From positions 1 to 55,804 of the forward strand of contig JADFYO010000019.1 of NCBI GenBank assembly GCA_015233015.1: DNA of 55,804 nt, given 5' to 3'. The first letter of the stretch is position 1, and each line of letters starts with the position of its first letter. Made by a program: the position numbers and the translations under genes. The stretch comes from Nitrospirota bacterium (GTDB lineage Bacteria > Nitrospirota > Thermodesulfovibrionia > Thermodesulfovibrionales > Magnetobacteriaceae). Shown here in pieces: positions 42,401-51,852 of this stretch. The notes under the pieces were generated by a model that saw only the letters and a program-made list of their open reading frames with translations, was not told where the DNA came from and did not search any database.

Positions 42401-43474
42401 TCAGCTTCCTCCATTTTCTATTTTCAACTCTCTTCTGACGGCATCCATATCTATTTTAATGTTAAAATCAAGCCCCAGGGTCAGCAGTACCTCTCTTATT
42501 TCATCGAGAGATTTTCTGCCGAAATTTTTCATCTTCAACATCTCGTGGTCGTTTCTTTGAACCAGCTCATAAATATACTTAATATCCGCATTCTTCAGGC
42601 AATTCTGAGACCTCACGGAAAACTCAAGCTCATCGACTGTTTTCAGGAGATTTCTGTTAAAATCCCTGCCATGCGGGATACTCTGCTCAACCGATTCCTG
42701 GCTGCTAACGATGGGGACATCCACTGCCTCCGCCGCCTCTTCCTTCGTTGATTCCGGCAGTTCCTCTTCCACATCTTCCACGAGGGAAAAATAGCTCATA
42801 TGCTTTGTCAGTATCTTTGTGGCCTTAGTAAGTGCAGCCTTTGGATTTATACTCCCGTCAGTCCATATCTCTATCAACAATTTATCATAGTCTGTTGCCT
42901 TTCCTACTCTGGTTTTTTCCACGTTAAAAACAACCTTTCTTATCGGCGTGAAAATAGCGTCTATGGTTATTGTCCCCAGAGGCATCCCTTCTTTAATCAT
43001 TTCCTCGGAAGGAATATAACCCCTCCCCTTGTTGATGCACAATTCGGCCTTGAACTCAGAGTCTCTGTCCAGAGTTGCTATGTGCGCGTCGGGATTCAGC
43101 AATTCCAGCCTTGAGCTCGCCGTTATATCTTTTGCCGTAATGAGGCCGCTGCCATTGACGTCTATTGTCGCGGTCAATTCCTCATCTCCATGAAGCCTGA
43201 ATCTGAGCTTTTTGAGATTTAGAACTATTTGTACAATGTCTTCCTTAACACCCTTTATCGTTGAGAACTCATGATACACGCCTTCAAACTTAACAGAGGT
43301 AATGGCAGCACCTTCGATAGAAGACAAAAGAACTCTCCTTAACGCATTCCCAATCGTTATTCCATATCCTCTTTCCAATGGTTCAGCAATCAGCCTTCCG
43401 TACGTATCCGTAAACGTCTCTTCCTCAAAATACACGTTTTCCGGCAGCTGAAACCCACTATTTTCAAGCAACAT
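42401..43474 (-). CDS. rpoA: RNA polymerase alpha subunit
   Basis: 357 residues against the usual 315-340. The extra length lies in an acidic interdomain linker near residues 230-265 (EEELPESTKEEAAEAVD). The N-terminal dimerisation domain includes EPLERGYGITIGNALRRVLLSS. The C-terminal domain has IKYIYELVQRNDHEMLKMKNFGRKSLDEI, which binds UP-element DNA and activators. It lies in the usual rpsD-rpoA-rplQ order. Confidence 0.98.
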   Translation of the reverse strand: MLLENSGFQLPENVYFEEETFTDTYGRLIAEPLERGYGITIGNALRRVLLSSIEGAAITSVKFEGVYHEFSTIKGVKEDIVQIVLNLKKLRFRLHGDEELTATIDVNGSGLITAKDITASSRLELLNPDAHIATLDRDSEFKAELCINKGRGYIPSEEMIKEGMPLGTITIDAIFTPIRKVVFNVEKTRVGKATDYDKLLIEIWTDGSINPKAALTKATKILTKHMSYFSLVEDVEEELPESTKEEAAEAVDVPIVSSQESVEQSIPHGRDFNRNLLKTVDELEFSVRSQNCLKNADIKYIYELVQRNDHEMLKMKNFGRKSLDEIREVLLTLGLDFNIKIDMDAVRRELKIENGGS

Positions 43475-43489
43475 AATGCCTCCGTTTAA

Positions 43490-44116
43490 TTATCTTGAAT
43501 AAAACTCAACGATCAACTGCTCTTTGGCAGACAATGGTATATCGTCTCTGCCCGGTACATGCAGGACTTTGCCTTTAAAACCAGCAAAATCGACCTCCAG
43601 CCACGACAAAACTCCTTCGTGCTGCTGCCTTTGAAGATTTTCACCAAAGACGCTTAAATTCTTACTCGTCTCATGAACCGCTACGACATCCCCCACCTTA
43701 ACGTTATAGGAAGGGATGTTGACCTTCTTGCCGTTGACCCGGAAGTGCCCATGAAGCACCAACTGTCTGGCCTGATTCCTGTTTGATGTAAATCCCATTC
43801 TATAGACTATGTTGTCGAGCCTCTGTTCAAGGAACTGCAAGAGAAGTTCTCCTGTAATGCCCCTTTTCTTTTCAGCGTCCCTGAAATACTTCCTGAATTG
43901 TTTTTCGAGAAGTCCGTACATGCGCTTTACCTTCTGCTTTTCCTTGAGCTGAACGGCGTAGTCAGAAAGTTTTCCCCTCCTCTGACCATGCTGGCCGGGC
44001 GGGTATTTTCTCTTATCTATAGCGCATTTGTCCGTAGTACACCGGGCACCTTTCAGAAACAGCTTCTCTCCATCACGTCTGCATAGTTTACATAACGCAT
44101 CTCTATATCTTGCCAT
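43490..44116 (-). CDS. rpsD: 30S ribosomal protein S4 (zinc-binding form)
   Basis: 208 residues. It has the cysteine-containing N-terminus CKLCRRDGEKLFLKGARCTTDKC, the C+ form thought to bind zinc. The S4 RNA-binding domain is at LEQRLDNIVYRMGFTSNRNQARQLVLHGHFRVNGKKV. It is an assembly-initiating small-subunit protein, located between rpsK and rpoA with gaps of 2 and 15 bases. Confidence 0.98.
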   Translation of the reverse strand: MARYRDALCKLCRRDGEKLFLKGARCTTDKCAIDKRKYPPGQHGQRRGKLSDYAVQLKEKQKVKRMYGLLEKQFRKYFRDAEKKRGITGELLLQFLEQRLDNIVYRMGFTSNRNQARQLVLHGHFRVNGKKVNIPSYNVKVGDVVAVHETSKNLSVFGENLQRQQHEGVLSWLEVDFAGFKGKVLHVPGRDDIPLSAKEQLIVEFYSR

Positions 44117-44118
44117 AG

Positions 44119-44508
44119 TTATACACGCCTCCTTTTTGGAGGTTTACATCCGTTATGAGGAACAGGCGTAACATCCCTGATTATATTTATATCAATTCCG
44201 GCCGCCTGAATAGCCCTTATCGCCGATTCTCTGCCTGCGCCGGGTCCTTTTATAAACACATCTATTTGCTTCATACCCATTTCTATCGCCTTTTTTGCGG
44301 CCGTGTCAGCCGCCATCTGTGCCGCATAGGGCGTACCCTTTCTCGACCCTCTGAAGCCCAAACTCCCCGCACTTGACCACACCAGCACGTTGCCAATCTG
44401 GTCGCTTATCGTTACCAATGTATTGTTAAACGTCGTCTGAACGTGAGCTACACCGTTGGCCACTCTTTTCTTCTCTTTTTTCGGCCCTTTGCGTTTCCTG
44501 GGCGGCAT
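44119..44508 (-). CDS. rpsK: 30S ribosomal protein S11
   Basis: 129 residues. Diagnostic segments are [33 protein letters not shown], and the C-terminal [18 protein letters not shown]. It forms part of the platform near the E-site mRNA. Its start overlaps the rpsM stop by one base. Confidence 0.98.
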   Translation of the reverse strand: MPPRKRKGPKKEKKRVANGVAHVQTTFNNTLVTISDQIGNVLVWSSAGSLGFRGSRKGTPYAAQMAADTAAKKAIEMGMKQIDVFIKGPGAGRESAIRAIQAAGIDINIIRDVTPVPHNGCKPPKRRRV

Positions 44509-44882
44509 TATTTACCTCCTTTTTTCTTTATCGAAGACTTTGCCGGCCCGCGTCTTGTCCTGGCGTTCGTCTTTGTCCGTTGTCCTCTTACGGGAAGTCC
44601 CAGCTTATGCCTTAGCCCCCTGTAACACCCGATGTCCATCAATCTCTTGATATTCATCGAGATCTCTTTCTTTAAGTCGCCTTCCACTTTGCAGTCCCTG
44701 TCTATTACTGCCCTTATCTTTGCCACATCTTCGCTGGTCAGATTGTTTACTCTGACATTTGGATCAACTCCGGTCTCTTCTATTATCTTTTTTGACGTCG
44801 CCCTGCCTATCCCGAATATTCTCGTAAGCCCGATTTCTATTCTCTCCTTTTTCGGCAAATCTACGCCTGCTATTCTTGCCAT
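44508..44882 (-). CDS. rpsM: 30S ribosomal protein S13
   Basis: 124 residues. It begins [20 protein letters not shown] and ends with the basic tail [22 protein letters not shown], which contacts P-site tRNA and helices of 16S rRNA. It lies between rpmJ and rpsK, as in most bacteria. Confidence 0.98.
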   Translation of the reverse strand: MARIAGVDLPKKERIEIGLTRIFGIGRATSKKIIEETGVDPNVRVNNLTSEDVAKIRAVIDRDCKVEGDLKKEISMNIKRLMDIGCYRGLRHKLGLPVRGQRTKTNARTRRGPAKSSIKKKGGK

Positions 44883-44896
44883 AATATAACCCCTCT

Positions 44897-45010
44897 CTAT
44901 CCTTGTCTCTGTTTATGCTTAGGATTTTCGCAGATAACTCTGACAACTCCTTTCCTTTTAATCAGCTTACACTTCACACACATTGGTTTTACAGATGACC
45001 GTACTTTCAT
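44897..45010 (-). CDS. rpmJ: 50S ribosomal protein L36 (zinc-binding form)
   Basis: 37 residues: [20 protein letters not shown], then [17 protein letters not shown]. The Cys11, Cys14, Cys27 and His32 set is the zinc-binding form. GGAGG precedes the ATG at 45010. It lies between infA and rpsM as expected. Confidence 0.97.
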   Translation of the reverse strand: MKVRSSVKPMCVKCKLIKRKGVVRVICENPKHKQRQG

Positions 45011-45023
45011 CGTCCCTCCATGT

Positions 45024-45242
45024 TTATTTATATCTGTATGTTATTCTTCCCTTTGTCAAATCGTATGGCGACAGTTCGACAAGTACCTTGTCTCCCTGCA
45101 AAATCTTTATGTAATGTATCCTCATCTTGCCTGATACATAGGCCATGACCACCTGCTTGTTGTCCAACTCGACCTTAAACACCGCGTTTGGCAGCGCCTC
45201 AAGTATCGTTCCCTGCACCTCAATGTTATCTTCTTTTGCCAT
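45024..45242 (-). CDS. infA: translation initiation factor IF-1
   Basis: 72 residues, the standard length, forming one S1-type OB fold: [29 protein letters not shown]-like [13 protein letters not shown], and the C-terminal [11 protein letters not shown]. It occupies the ribosomal A site during initiation. It lies between map and rpmJ. Confidence 0.98.
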   Translation of the reverse strand: MAKEDNIEVQGTILEALPNAVFKVELDNKQVVMAYVSGKMRIHYIKILQGDKVLVELSPYDLTKGRITYRYK

Positions 45243-45263
45243 TTTTCCCTATGATACTCATAA

Positions 45264-46016
45264 TTAATTTAGTTGTGTTAAAATCCCCGGCTCATCTTCG
45301 GTAATAACAACCGTGTGCTCAAAGTGCGCCGAGAGTGACCCGTCTGCCGTCACCGCCGTCCAGCCGTCCTTCAATACCGCAACCTCGTAGCCGCCGGCGT
45401 TTACCATTGGCTCTATGGCCAGCACCATACCTTTTTTTAGTCTTGGCCCTTTGTTTGGCAGGCCATAGTTTGGTATCTGCGGCTCTTCATGCAAACTCCT
45501 TCCCACTCCATGCCCCACAAATGCCCTTACCACCGAATACCCGCATTCTTCCACATGTACCTGTATCGAATGCGATATATCGGACACCCTGTTATTTGCC
45601 CTTGCTTTTTCTATTCCCTTGTATAGGGATTCTTTGGTAACGGTCAATAATCTCATCGTCTCCCTCGATACCTTCCCTACCGGGTAGGTCCACGCGCCGT
45701 CACCTATATAGCCATCATAAACGACACCTACATCGAGGCTTACGATATCGCCGTCTTTCAGCACCCTTTTTCTTGACGGTATTCCGTGTATCACCTCATT
45801 GTTGACCGAGACACAGAGGTTCGCCGGATACCCTCTGTATCCCTTAAATGCCGATGTTCCCTTATTGCTCTTTATTATTGCCTCCGCACGTAACTCAATA
45901 TCTCTTGTCGTTATACCGGGGGCGATTACCTCTCCCAGGCGTATCAGCGTCTCAGCTACTATTTTTGACGCCCTGTCTATCTTGCTTATCTCATCATCCG
46001 ATTTTATTATTATCAC
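45264..46016 (-). CDS. map: type I methionine aminopeptidase
   Basis: 250 residues. It removes the initiator Met after deformylation and so acts downstream of the def product of this window. Key residues are the substrate His in VIHGIPS, metal Asp residues in LDVGVVYDGYIGDGAW, His in AFVGHGVGRSLHEEP and the final Glu residues in AIEPMVN and FEHTVV. It follows secY by 19 bp, where adk is commonly found in between. Confidence 0.98.
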   Translation of the reverse strand: MIIIKSDDEISKIDRASKIVAETLIRLGEVIAPGITTRDIELRAEAIIKSNKGTSAFKGYRGYPANLCVSVNNEVIHGIPSRKRVLKDGDIVSLDVGVVYDGYIGDGAWTYPVGKVSRETMRLLTVTKESLYKGIEKARANNRVSDISHSIQVHVEECGYSVVRAFVGHGVGRSLHEEPQIPNYGLPNKGPRLKKGMVLAIEPMVNAGGYEVAVLKDGWTAVTADGSLSAHFEHTVVITEDEPGILTQLN

Positions 46017-46035
46017 AATTGTCTGCTTTTGAAAC

Positions 46036-47340
46036 CTATCTCCTGCCCTTTATCCGTCCCTTTTTCAACAGGCCGTCATACGACCTTGTAAGCAGATGCG
46101 ATTCTATCTGCGAAACCGTATCGAGGGCAACTCCAACAACTATCAGAAGCGATGTGCCTCCAAAGTAAAACGGCACGTTAAATCTGCTTATCAATATACC
46201 CGGCAGCACACAGACAACCGACAGATATACGGCACCTACAAAAGTAAGCCTCGACAATACCCTGAATATGTAGTCGGACGTATTTTTCCCCGGCCTTATC
46301 CCGGGAATATAGCCGCCGTATTTCTTCAGATTATCCGCTATGTCAACGGGATTAAACACTATCGCCGTATAAAAATAGCAGAAAAACAAGATCATACCCA
46401 CGTATATCATGTCATGTACCACAGAACCCGGGGCAAGCTGCTTTGCAAAGGACTGCACCCATGGAATCGCGATAAACCCCGCAATCGTTGCCGGAAACAT
46501 GATGATAGAAGACGCGAATATCGGAGGAATAACACCGGCTGTGTTAATCTTAAGCGGCAGGTGCGTACTTTGCCCTCCGTACATCTTCCTGCCCACAACA
46601 CGCTTTGCATACTGCACGGGAATTTTCCTCTGCCCCCGTTCCATGTAGATAATGCCGGCTATAACGCCAATCATCAGAATGAATACAATTACCATCAATA
46701 TAATTGAAAGCTCCCCGGCCTTAACCAGACGTCCTGTGCTCACGACCGCATTGGGCAGCCTTGCCACTATACCGGCGAATATAATCAGCGATATACCGTT
46801 TCCCAAACCCCTTTCCGTTATCTGCTCACCCAGCCACATGATAAATGTCGTGCCGGCCGTTAGCGTAATCATTGTAACCAGCCTGAAACCCCAGCCCGGG
46901 TTATGGATAAACTGCCCGTTTGCCATTGTCTCAAGTCCTACCGCTATACCAAAAGACTGTATAAGACTTATCACAATAGTACCGTATCTTGTGTATTGAG
47001 TGATTTTCTTGCGGCCTTCCTCCCCCTCTTTTGCCAGCTTTCCAATTGCGGGAATGACCACGGTGAGGAGCTGAAAGATAATCGACGCGCTGATATAGGG
47101 CATAATGCCAAGCGCAAAGATGGTCACTCTGGAGAGAGCGCCGCCGGAGAACATATCGAAAAATCCCATCAAAGCGCCGCCCTTGTCAGTAAGAAACTTA
47201 CTCAGCTGTTCGCCGTCGATACCGGGAGTCGGCACGTGAGCGCCTACTCTATAAACAGTCAGGAGTGCAAACGTAAAGTACAGCCTTTTTTTAAGTTCCT
47301 CTATCCTAAATATATTCTGAATACTGTTTAATACACTCAA
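46036..47340 (-). CDS. secY: preprotein translocase subunit SecY
   Basis: 434 residues with ten transmembrane helices. It forms the channel of the Sec translocon. Plug and channel segments include GIMPYISASIIFQLL and ERGLGNGISLIIFAGI; the cytoplasmic loop contains GQRKIPVQYAKRVVG. The start is TTG at 47340 with TGAGGA upstream. That ribosome-binding site is the last, degenerate unit of an 18-bp repeat array, and a short repeat-encoded frame ends across this start codon. Confidence 0.97.
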   Translation of the reverse strand: MSVLNSIQNIFRIEELKKRLYFTFALLTVYRVGAHVPTPGIDGEQLSKFLTDKGGALMGFFDMFSGGALSRVTIFALGIMPYISASIIFQLLTVVIPAIGKLAKEGEEGRKKITQYTRYGTIVISLIQSFGIAVGLETMANGQFIHNPGWGFRLVTMITLTAGTTFIMWLGEQITERGLGNGISLIIFAGIVARLPNAVVSTGRLVKAGELSIILMVIVFILMIGVIAGIIYMERGQRKIPVQYAKRVVGRKMYGGQSTHLPLKINTAGVIPPIFASSIIMFPATIAGFIAIPWVQSFAKQLAPGSVVHDMIYVGMILFFCYFYTAIVFNPVDIADNLKKYGGYIPGIRPGKNTSDYIFRVLSRLTFVGAVYLSVVCVLPGILISRFNVPFYFGGTSLLIVVGVALDTVSQIESHLLTRSYDGLLKKGRIKGRR

Positions 47341-47465
47341 TAGTTAATCCTCATTGTGTCAGGACACCTCAATGTGTCAGGACACCTCAGCATGTCAGGA
47401 AACCTCAACGTGTCTGGACACCTCAGCATGTCAGGAAACCTCAACGTGTCTGGACACCTCAGCAT
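47337..47465 (-). CDS. putative 42-residue hexapeptide-repeat peptide between rplO and secY
   Basis: The ATG follows the rplO stop by one base (TGACATG). The frame encodes (M/T)LR(C/F)PD six times, then TMRINY, and its TGA overlaps the secY start codon. The repeats follow the 18-bp DNA array exactly (six codons per unit), so the frame is open through every copy. No strong Shine-Dalgarno precedes it, so translation would rely on coupling to rplO. It may be a real linker peptide that couples rplO to secY, or a by-product of repeat expansion. I do not recognise the peptide. Confidence 0.4.
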   Translation of the reverse strand: MLRCPDTLRFPDMLRCPDTLRFPDMLRCPDTLRCPDTMRINY

Positions 47466-47466
47466 G
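47341..47466 (-). repeat. 18-bp tandem repeat array in the spc operon
   Basis: Six units (47359-47376, 47377-47394, 47395-47412, 47413-47430, 47431-47448, 47449-47466) plus a degenerate seventh (47341-47358) next to secY. In mRNA sense the units alternate CATGCTGAGGTGTCC(A/T)GA and CACGTTGAGGTTTCCTGA, giving a 36-bp higher-order period. Each unit carries TGAGG, the same core as the secY ribosome-binding site. There are no spacers, so this is not a CRISPR. Confidence 0.95.
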
Positions 47467-47931
47467 TCAGGACAGGACCACGGCCTGCCCGCCAGAGGCG
47501 GTTATTTTTTCCGCTGCTTTTTTACTGAACATATTCGCCTTTACGACGACTGCCCGTTTCAGCTCACCCATTGCAAGGACTTTCAGCCCGGCACGCAGCT
47601 TCTTTATAATTCCATACTTGAACAACAGTTCCGGCGTTATCTCAACGCCTGCCTCTATAACGCCCGACTCTATCTTATCCTCTATGTCCTGAAGGTTTAT
47701 GATTGCCCATTCTACCTTGAACGGGTAGTTTTTAAAACCCCGCTTTGGCAGTCTGCGTTGAAGGGGCATCTGCCCGCCCTCAAAACCCGGCGCAACGCCG
47801 CCGCCTGAGCGCGCCTTCTGGCCTTTGTGCCCTTTGCAGGAAGTCTTGCCGTGTCCGCTTCCACATCCCCTGCCTACTCTTTTGTTATTTTTAGTGCTGC
47901 CTTCTTTAGGGGCTAGCTCGTCTAATTTCAC
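47467..47931 (-). CDS. rplO: 50S ribosomal protein L15
   Basis: 154 residues. The Gly/Lys-rich N-terminus [20 protein letters not shown] and the segment [20 protein letters not shown] are diagnostic. It assembles late in the large subunit. Its stop codon lies exactly at the edge of the 18-bp repeat array that separates it from secY; the final codons (VVLS) may themselves derive from a repeat edge. Confidence 0.97.
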   Translation of the reverse strand: MKLDELAPKEGSTKNNKRVGRGCGSGHGKTSCKGHKGQKARSGGGVAPGFEGGQMPLQRRLPKRGFKNYPFKVEWAIINLQDIEDKIESGVIEAGVEITPELLFKYGIIKKLRAGLKVLAMGELKRAVVVKANMFSKKAAEKITASGGQAVVLS

Positions 47932-47973
47932 TGTTATCGAACCTCCTGAACCTCTAACCTGTATTCCGGCAAA

Positions 47974-48156
47974 TTAAGCGGCCACAACCTGCTCAACTTT
48001 TACCAGATGGATTACTTTTCTTATCATGCCGTCTATCGCCATGTTTTTCTTCTTTATCACTGTCATATGGCGTTTTCTCAATCCAAGCGCCCTAAGCGTA
48101 TCTCTCATCCGTTCGTTCAATCCTTCGTAGCTTCTCATAAGGGTTATTTTAACCAT
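47974..48156 (-). CDS. rpmD: 50S ribosomal protein L30
   Basis: 60 residues from the ATG at 48156, one base after the rpsE stop; a longer in-frame start inside rpsE is unlikely. MVKITLMRSYEGLNERMRDTL and LRKRHMTVIKKKN are typical of short bacterial L30. Confidence 0.95.
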   Translation of the reverse strand: MVKITLMRSYEGLNERMRDTLRALGLRKRHMTVIKKKNMAIDGMIRKVIHLVKVEQVVAA

Positions 48157-48157
48157 A

Positions 48158-48685
48158 TTATGCCTGCTTCGCCGCGTCTTTGGCGGCCTCACGGGTCGAA
48201 TCCTCGCCCCTGCCCCTTAATTTTAACACCGTCTCAGGGTCCTTTAGCAAAGACAACCCGTTGAATGTTGCCCTCACGGCATTAAAGGCGTTTGTGCTCC
48301 CGATGGACTTCGCCACTACATTGTGTATTCCGGCAACCTCCAGCACCGCCCTGACAGGGCCGCCCGCTATGAGGCCTGTTCCCTCTCTTCCCGGATTTAA
48401 TACCACCACGCCGGCCCCATAGTGGCCAGTTATTCTATGCGGGATTGTTGCATCCTTCATTGGGAATTTGAACAATGCCTTCTTTGCCTTCTCAACCGCC
48501 TTTCTGATTGCCTCTGGCACTTCGTTTGCTTTACCCTTACCGATTCCTACGATTCCCTCACCGTTGCCAACTACTACGAGGGCACTGAAGGAAAATCTCC
48601 TGCCGCCTTTCACTACCTTTGCGACACGGTTGATAAAGATAACCTTCTCCTGAAGCGTCAGCTCACCCGGATCTATTCTACCCAC
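48158..48685 (-). CDS. rpsE: 30S ribosomal protein S5
   Basis: 175 residues. The N-terminal double-stranded RNA-binding domain has [19 protein letters not shown] and [19 protein letters not shown]. The C-terminal domain has [21 protein letters not shown]5 helps form the mRNA entry channel. It ends one base before rpmD. Confidence 0.98.
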   Translation of the reverse strand: MGRIDPGELTLQEKVIFINRVAKVVKGGRRFSFSALVVVGNGEGIVGIGKGKANEVPEAIRKAVEKAKKALFKFPMKDATIPHRITGHYGAGVVVLNPGREGTGLIAGGPVRAVLEVAGIHNVVAKSIGSTNAFNAVRATFNGLSLLKDPETVLKLRGRGEDSTREAAKDAAKQA

Positions 48686-48736
48686 TATGCCTCCTGCCTG
48701 TTTATGGCCGCGATTGTTTCCATTATGTCTGTCATA

Positions 48737-49096
48737 TCAGAACTCAAGGCCAGCCTCTCTTGCCGCTTCGGCGAGGGCCTTTACCCTGCCGTGATATTTA
48801 AAGCCGCCTTTATCGAATACCGCCTTACTTATTCCTTTTTCTTTTGCCTTTTGCGCTATCAGAGCGCCGACTTTCTTTGCCGCCGCGATATTGCCCTTAT
48901 GACCGGCCTCTGCCCTTAATGACTTGTCAAGGGTTGACGCGAATGCAAGGGTATGCCCTTTGGCGTCGTCTATTATCTGCGCATACATATGACTCAGGCT
49001 TTTATACACCGTGAGGCGCGGCCTTTCATCTGTGCCCGCCACCTTTTTTCTTACCCGCCTATGCCTTTTTTCTCTCAGCTCAATTTTTTCTATCAT
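48737..49096 (-). CDS. rplR: 50S ribosomal protein L18
   Basis: 119 residues. [21 protein letters not shown] and [24 protein letters not shown] identify L18, a 5S rRNA-binding protein of the central protuberance. It is in the expected rplF-rplR-rpsE order. Confidence 0.98.
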   Translation of the reverse strand: MIEKIELREKRHRRVRKKVAGTDERPRLTVYKSLSHMYAQIIDDAKGHTLAFASTLDKSLRAEAGHKGNIAAAKKVGALIAQKAKEKGISKAVFDKGGFKYHGRVKALAEAAREAGLEF

Positions 49097-49118
49097 TAAC
49101 TCATGACCTCGCTCAGCA

Positions 49119-49661
49119 TTACTTTGTCCCTGTCTTACCAGGTTTTAGCTTGATTGTCTCATTGGCGTATCTTATGCCCTTGCCTTTGTAGGCGTCGGGC
49201 GGTCTTATGCTCCTTATATCGGCGGCCATCTGCCCTAAGAGCTGCTTATCAATTCCTCTTAGCGTCAGTTTTGTCTGCTTCTTATCGACTTCCGCGGAGA
49301 TTCCCTTGGGCAGTTGAAAAATTACCGGATGTGAATATCCCATGGCAAACTCTATCTTATCTTCCTTGACTTGTGCCCTGTAGCCTACTCCAACCAACTC
49401 CATATCCCTGGTGAACCCCTTTGAAACGCCCTCGCACATACTGTTGAGCAGACTTCTTGTCAAACCGTGCAAAGACCTCTCCTGTTTTGTGTCTCCGGCC
49501 CTCTCCACTGTCAGGATATTGCCGTTAATGGCCAGTTTCATCAAGTCTGGAATGCTCCAGCTCAACTCACCCTTAGCACCCTTCACAGCCACCGCGCTGC
49601 CATTGACCACTACGCTTACTCCGGCTGGTATCTCAATTGGCTTCTTCCCTACCCTGGACAT
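49119..49661 (-). CDS. rplF: 50S ribosomal protein L6
   Basis: 180 residues. It begins [17 protein letters not shown] and has the C-terminal signature [24 protein letters not shown]6 lies near the factor-binding site of the large subunit. Confidence 0.98.
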   Translation of the reverse strand: MSRVGKKPIEIPAGVSVVVNGSAVAVKGAKGELSWSIPDLMKLAINGNILTVERAGDTKQERSLHGLTRSLLNSMCEGVSKGFTRDMELVGVGYRAQVKEDKIEFAMGYSHPVIFQLPKGISAEVDKKQTKLTLRGIDKQLLGQMAADIRSIRPPDAYKGKGIRYANETIKLKPGKTGTK

Positions 49662-49683
49662 CTCTTTGTTCTCCTTTTATCTA

Positions 49684-50076
49684 TTACCAGATGTAGGCGA
49701 TAACCTCTCCGCCCAATTTCTCGTTTCTGCAGACACTATCGGTTAATATCCCTTTGGGGGTCGTCATAATTACTATCCCCACGCCGGCCATTATTTCATG
49801 TACGTCTTTATATCCTGCATAGACACGCCGGCCGGGCTTGCTTACACGCTTCAGGCCGGTGATGATGCTCTTGCTCTCTACGTACTTCAGCGAAATCCTC
49901 AGGACTCCCTGTTTCTTATCCTTCAGTATCTTGTATGCCCGAATAAAGCCCTCTTCCTTTAACAACTTGGCTATCTCAAGCTTAATCCTCGAGGCCGGCA
50001 CATCCACCTTTTCCGCCTTTATCATAATTGCGTTTCTCATTCTCGTTAACATGTCCGCTATCGGATCGGTCATCAT
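49684..50076 (-). CDS. rpsH: 30S ribosomal protein S8
   Basis: 130 residues (129 from the second Met). TDPIADMLTRMRNAI at the start and GIVIMTTPKGILTDSVCRNEKLGGEVIAYIW at the end are diagnostic. In other bacteria S8 can repress its own operon by binding the mRNA. Confidence 0.98.
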   Translation of the reverse strand: MMTDPIADMLTRMRNAIMIKAEKVDVPASRIKLEIAKLLKEEGFIRAYKILKDKKQGVLRISLKYVESKSIITGLKRVSKPGRRVYAGYKDVHEIMAGVGIVIMTTPKGILTDSVCRNEKLGGEVIAYIW

Positions 50077-50086
50077 AGTCTCACCC

Positions 50087-50272
50087 CTACCAGCTCGATT
50101 TAATTACGCCGGGCACTTTTCCTTGCAATGCAAGCATCCTGAAACATATACGGCACATCCCGAACTTCCTCAGAAAGGCCCTCGGCCTGCCGCACAACTG
50201 GCACCGGTTGTATGCCCTTACCTTAAACTTTGGCGTTCTTTTATTCTTTTCTATCAAACATGTCTTTGCCAT
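50087..50272 (-). CDS. rpsN: 30S ribosomal protein S14, zinc type
   Basis: 61 residues, the short zinc-binding (type Z) form. [24 protein letters not shown] has the two CxxC pairs. It lies between rplE and rpsH. Confidence 0.98.
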   Translation of the reverse strand: MAKTCLIEKNKRTPKFKVRAYNRCQLCGRPRAFLRKFGMCRICFRMLALQGKVPGVIKSSW

Positions 50273-50314
50273 ATAACCCCTATCGCCCCGAATTTAATCT
50301 CATTTTAAGAAATC

Positions 50315-50857
50315 TCAATCCCTGAAAGGCATTCCGAATTCCTTCAAAAGCGCCTTCCCTTCTTTATCCTTGCCGGCCGATGTACAGATAACCACATTCA
50401 GCCCATGCACCATGTTTACCTTGTCATAGTCTATCTCAGGAAATATGAACTGCTCCTTTATCCCGATCGAATAGTTTCCCCTTCCATCGAAGGACTTACC
50501 TGAGATGCCCTTAAAATCCCTTATTCTTGGCAGAGCCAAACTTATAAATCTATCCAGAAACTCATACATCCTGCTTCCGCGAAGCGTTACCATACAGCCT
50601 ATCGGCATCCCTTTACGGAGTTTAAACCCCGCAATTGACTTTTTTGCCTTCGTTACAACCGACTTCTGTCCGGCAATCATATCGAGTTCCTTTTGCGCGC
50701 TGTCGAGGAGTTTTATATCGTGAATCGCCTCGCCTAATCCTACATTCAATATAATCTTCTGCAGCCTGGGCACTTCCATTACATTCCTGTACGAAAACGC
50801 CTTTGTCAGGGCTGGAATTATCTCTTCTTTATATTTTTGTTCTAACCTGGGTAACAT
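50315..50857 (-). CDS. rplE: 50S ribosomal protein L5
   Basis: 180 residues from the ATG at 50857 ([17 protein letters not shown]), which matches the family start. An in-frame ATG at 50884 would add nine residues inside rplX. The signature is [12 protein letters not shown] and [28 protein letters not shown]5 binds 5S rRNA and contacts P-site tRNA. Confidence 0.97.
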   Translation of the reverse strand: MLPRLEQKYKEEIIPALTKAFSYRNVMEVPRLQKIILNVGLGEAIHDIKLLDSAQKELDMIAGQKSVVTKAKKSIAGFKLRKGMPIGCMVTLRGSRMYEFLDRFISLALPRIRDFKGISGKSFDGRGNYSIGIKEQFIFPEIDYDKVNMVHGLNVVICTSAGKDKEGKALLKEFGMPFRD

Positions 50858-50862
50858 AGCCG

Positions 50863-51180
50863 TTAATCCATGACCTCCTTGCATTTCTTACAGACACGAA
50901 CCTTCTTCCCGCTGTCGAGAGCCACATTGCCTATTCGCGTCGGTTTTGAACATCTTGAGCATATGAGCATCACCTTAGAGACATGAATAGGGGACTCCTT
51001 TTCTATAATCCCGCCCTGTTTATACTGGTTATTGGGCTTCATATGTTTTTTCATCATATTGACGCCCTCGACAAGCACCGTGGAGTCCTTAGGGTGCGCA
51101 ACAATGACGCGGCCTTTTTTGCCCTTACCTTTTCCTGTCAACACCACTACCGTGTCTTCTTTCTTAATGCTTAAGCCCAT
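50863..51180 (-). CDS. rplX: 50S ribosomal protein L24
   Basis: 105 residues. A KOW motif near the N-terminus ([18 protein letters not shown]) and a C-terminal segment with two CxxC pairs (CSRC, CKKC), a zinc-ribbon-like form found in many bacteria. L24 initiates large-subunit assembly. Confidence 0.97.
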   Translation of the reverse strand: MGLSIKKEDTVVVLTGKGKGKKGRVIVAHPKDSTVLVEGVNMMKKHMKPNNQYKQGGIIEKESPIHVSKVMLICSRCSKPTRIGNVALDSGKKVRVCKKCKEVMD

Positions 51181-51227
51181 TGTATCCTCTCATCTTCCAT
51201 AATTTGGCATCTTTATAATTCATCGGC

Positions 51228-51596
51228 TCACAGCACTTCCGGAGCCAGAGATATAATCTTCGTAAATTCCTTCCATCTCAGTTCTCTGGCAACCGGCCCG
51301 AATATCCTCGTCCCTACGGGCTCTCCTGCCGCGTTTATCAGCACTGCCGCATTTTGAGCGAATCTTATATATGTGCCGTCAACCCTGCGCGTCTCTTTTC
51401 TTGTCCTTACTACTACGGCCTTCGCCTTGGAACCTTTCTTGACGTTACTCTCAGGGATTGCCTCTTTCACCGCCACCACTATTATATCTCCAATACGCGC
51501 GTATCTTCTTCTCGTTCCGCCGAGAACCTTTATACATTGCACCTTTTTTGCGCCGGAGTTATCGGCAACATCAAGCACCGTCTCTACCTGTATCAT
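51228..51596 (-). CDS. rplN: 50S ribosomal protein L14
   Basis: 122 residues, the standard length. [19 protein letters not shown] and [13 protein letters not shown] identify L14, which contributes to an intersubunit bridge. It lies ten bases downstream of rpsQ. Confidence 0.98.
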   Translation of the reverse strand: MIQVETVLDVADNSGAKKVQCIKVLGGTRRRYARIGDIIVVAVKEAIPESNVKKGSKAKAVVVRTRKETRRVDGTYIRFAQNAAVLINAAGEPVGTRIFGPVARELRWKEFTKIISLAPEVL

Positions 51597-51606
51597 TCTA
51601 TACTCC

Positions 51607-51843
51607 TCAGTCTGTCCGTTTTATTACGACCCAGTTCTTTGTCTTACTTATCGGTCTGGACTCCATGACTACTACCGTATCGCCTTTTTTACATTCATTC
51701 TTTTCATCATGAGCCTTAAGTTTCTTTGTCCTTTTTATCGTCTTTTTATATAAAGGATGCTGAGTAAGCTCGCTTACGGCAACTGTCACCGTCTTTTCCA
51801 TAAGATCCTTTATAACCGTTCCGGTGTAAACTTTTTTAGGCAT
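51607..51843 (-). CDS. rpsQ: 30S ribosomal protein S17
   Basis: 78 residues. An OB-fold protein with [32 protein letters not shown] and [17 protein letters not shown]. It binds the 5' domain of 16S rRNA. Confidence 0.97.
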   Translation of the reverse strand: MPKKVYTGTVIKDLMEKTVTVAVSELTQHPLYKKTIKRTKKLKAHDEKNECKKGDTVVVMESRPISKTKNWVVIKRTD

Positions 51844-51852
51844 ATTTTTTCC

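Noticed and set aside
47341-47478. Possible CRISPR array because of regular short repeats
   Set aside because: The 18-bp units abut directly with no unique spacers and alternate in a 36-bp higher-order pattern; no cas genes are present. It is a tandem repeat.
47354-47692. Plus-strand open frame of Cys-rich CQDTS/CQETS repeats
   Set aside because: It is antisense to the array and to rplO; the frame is open only because an 18-bp period is a multiple of three, and it has no ribosome-binding site.
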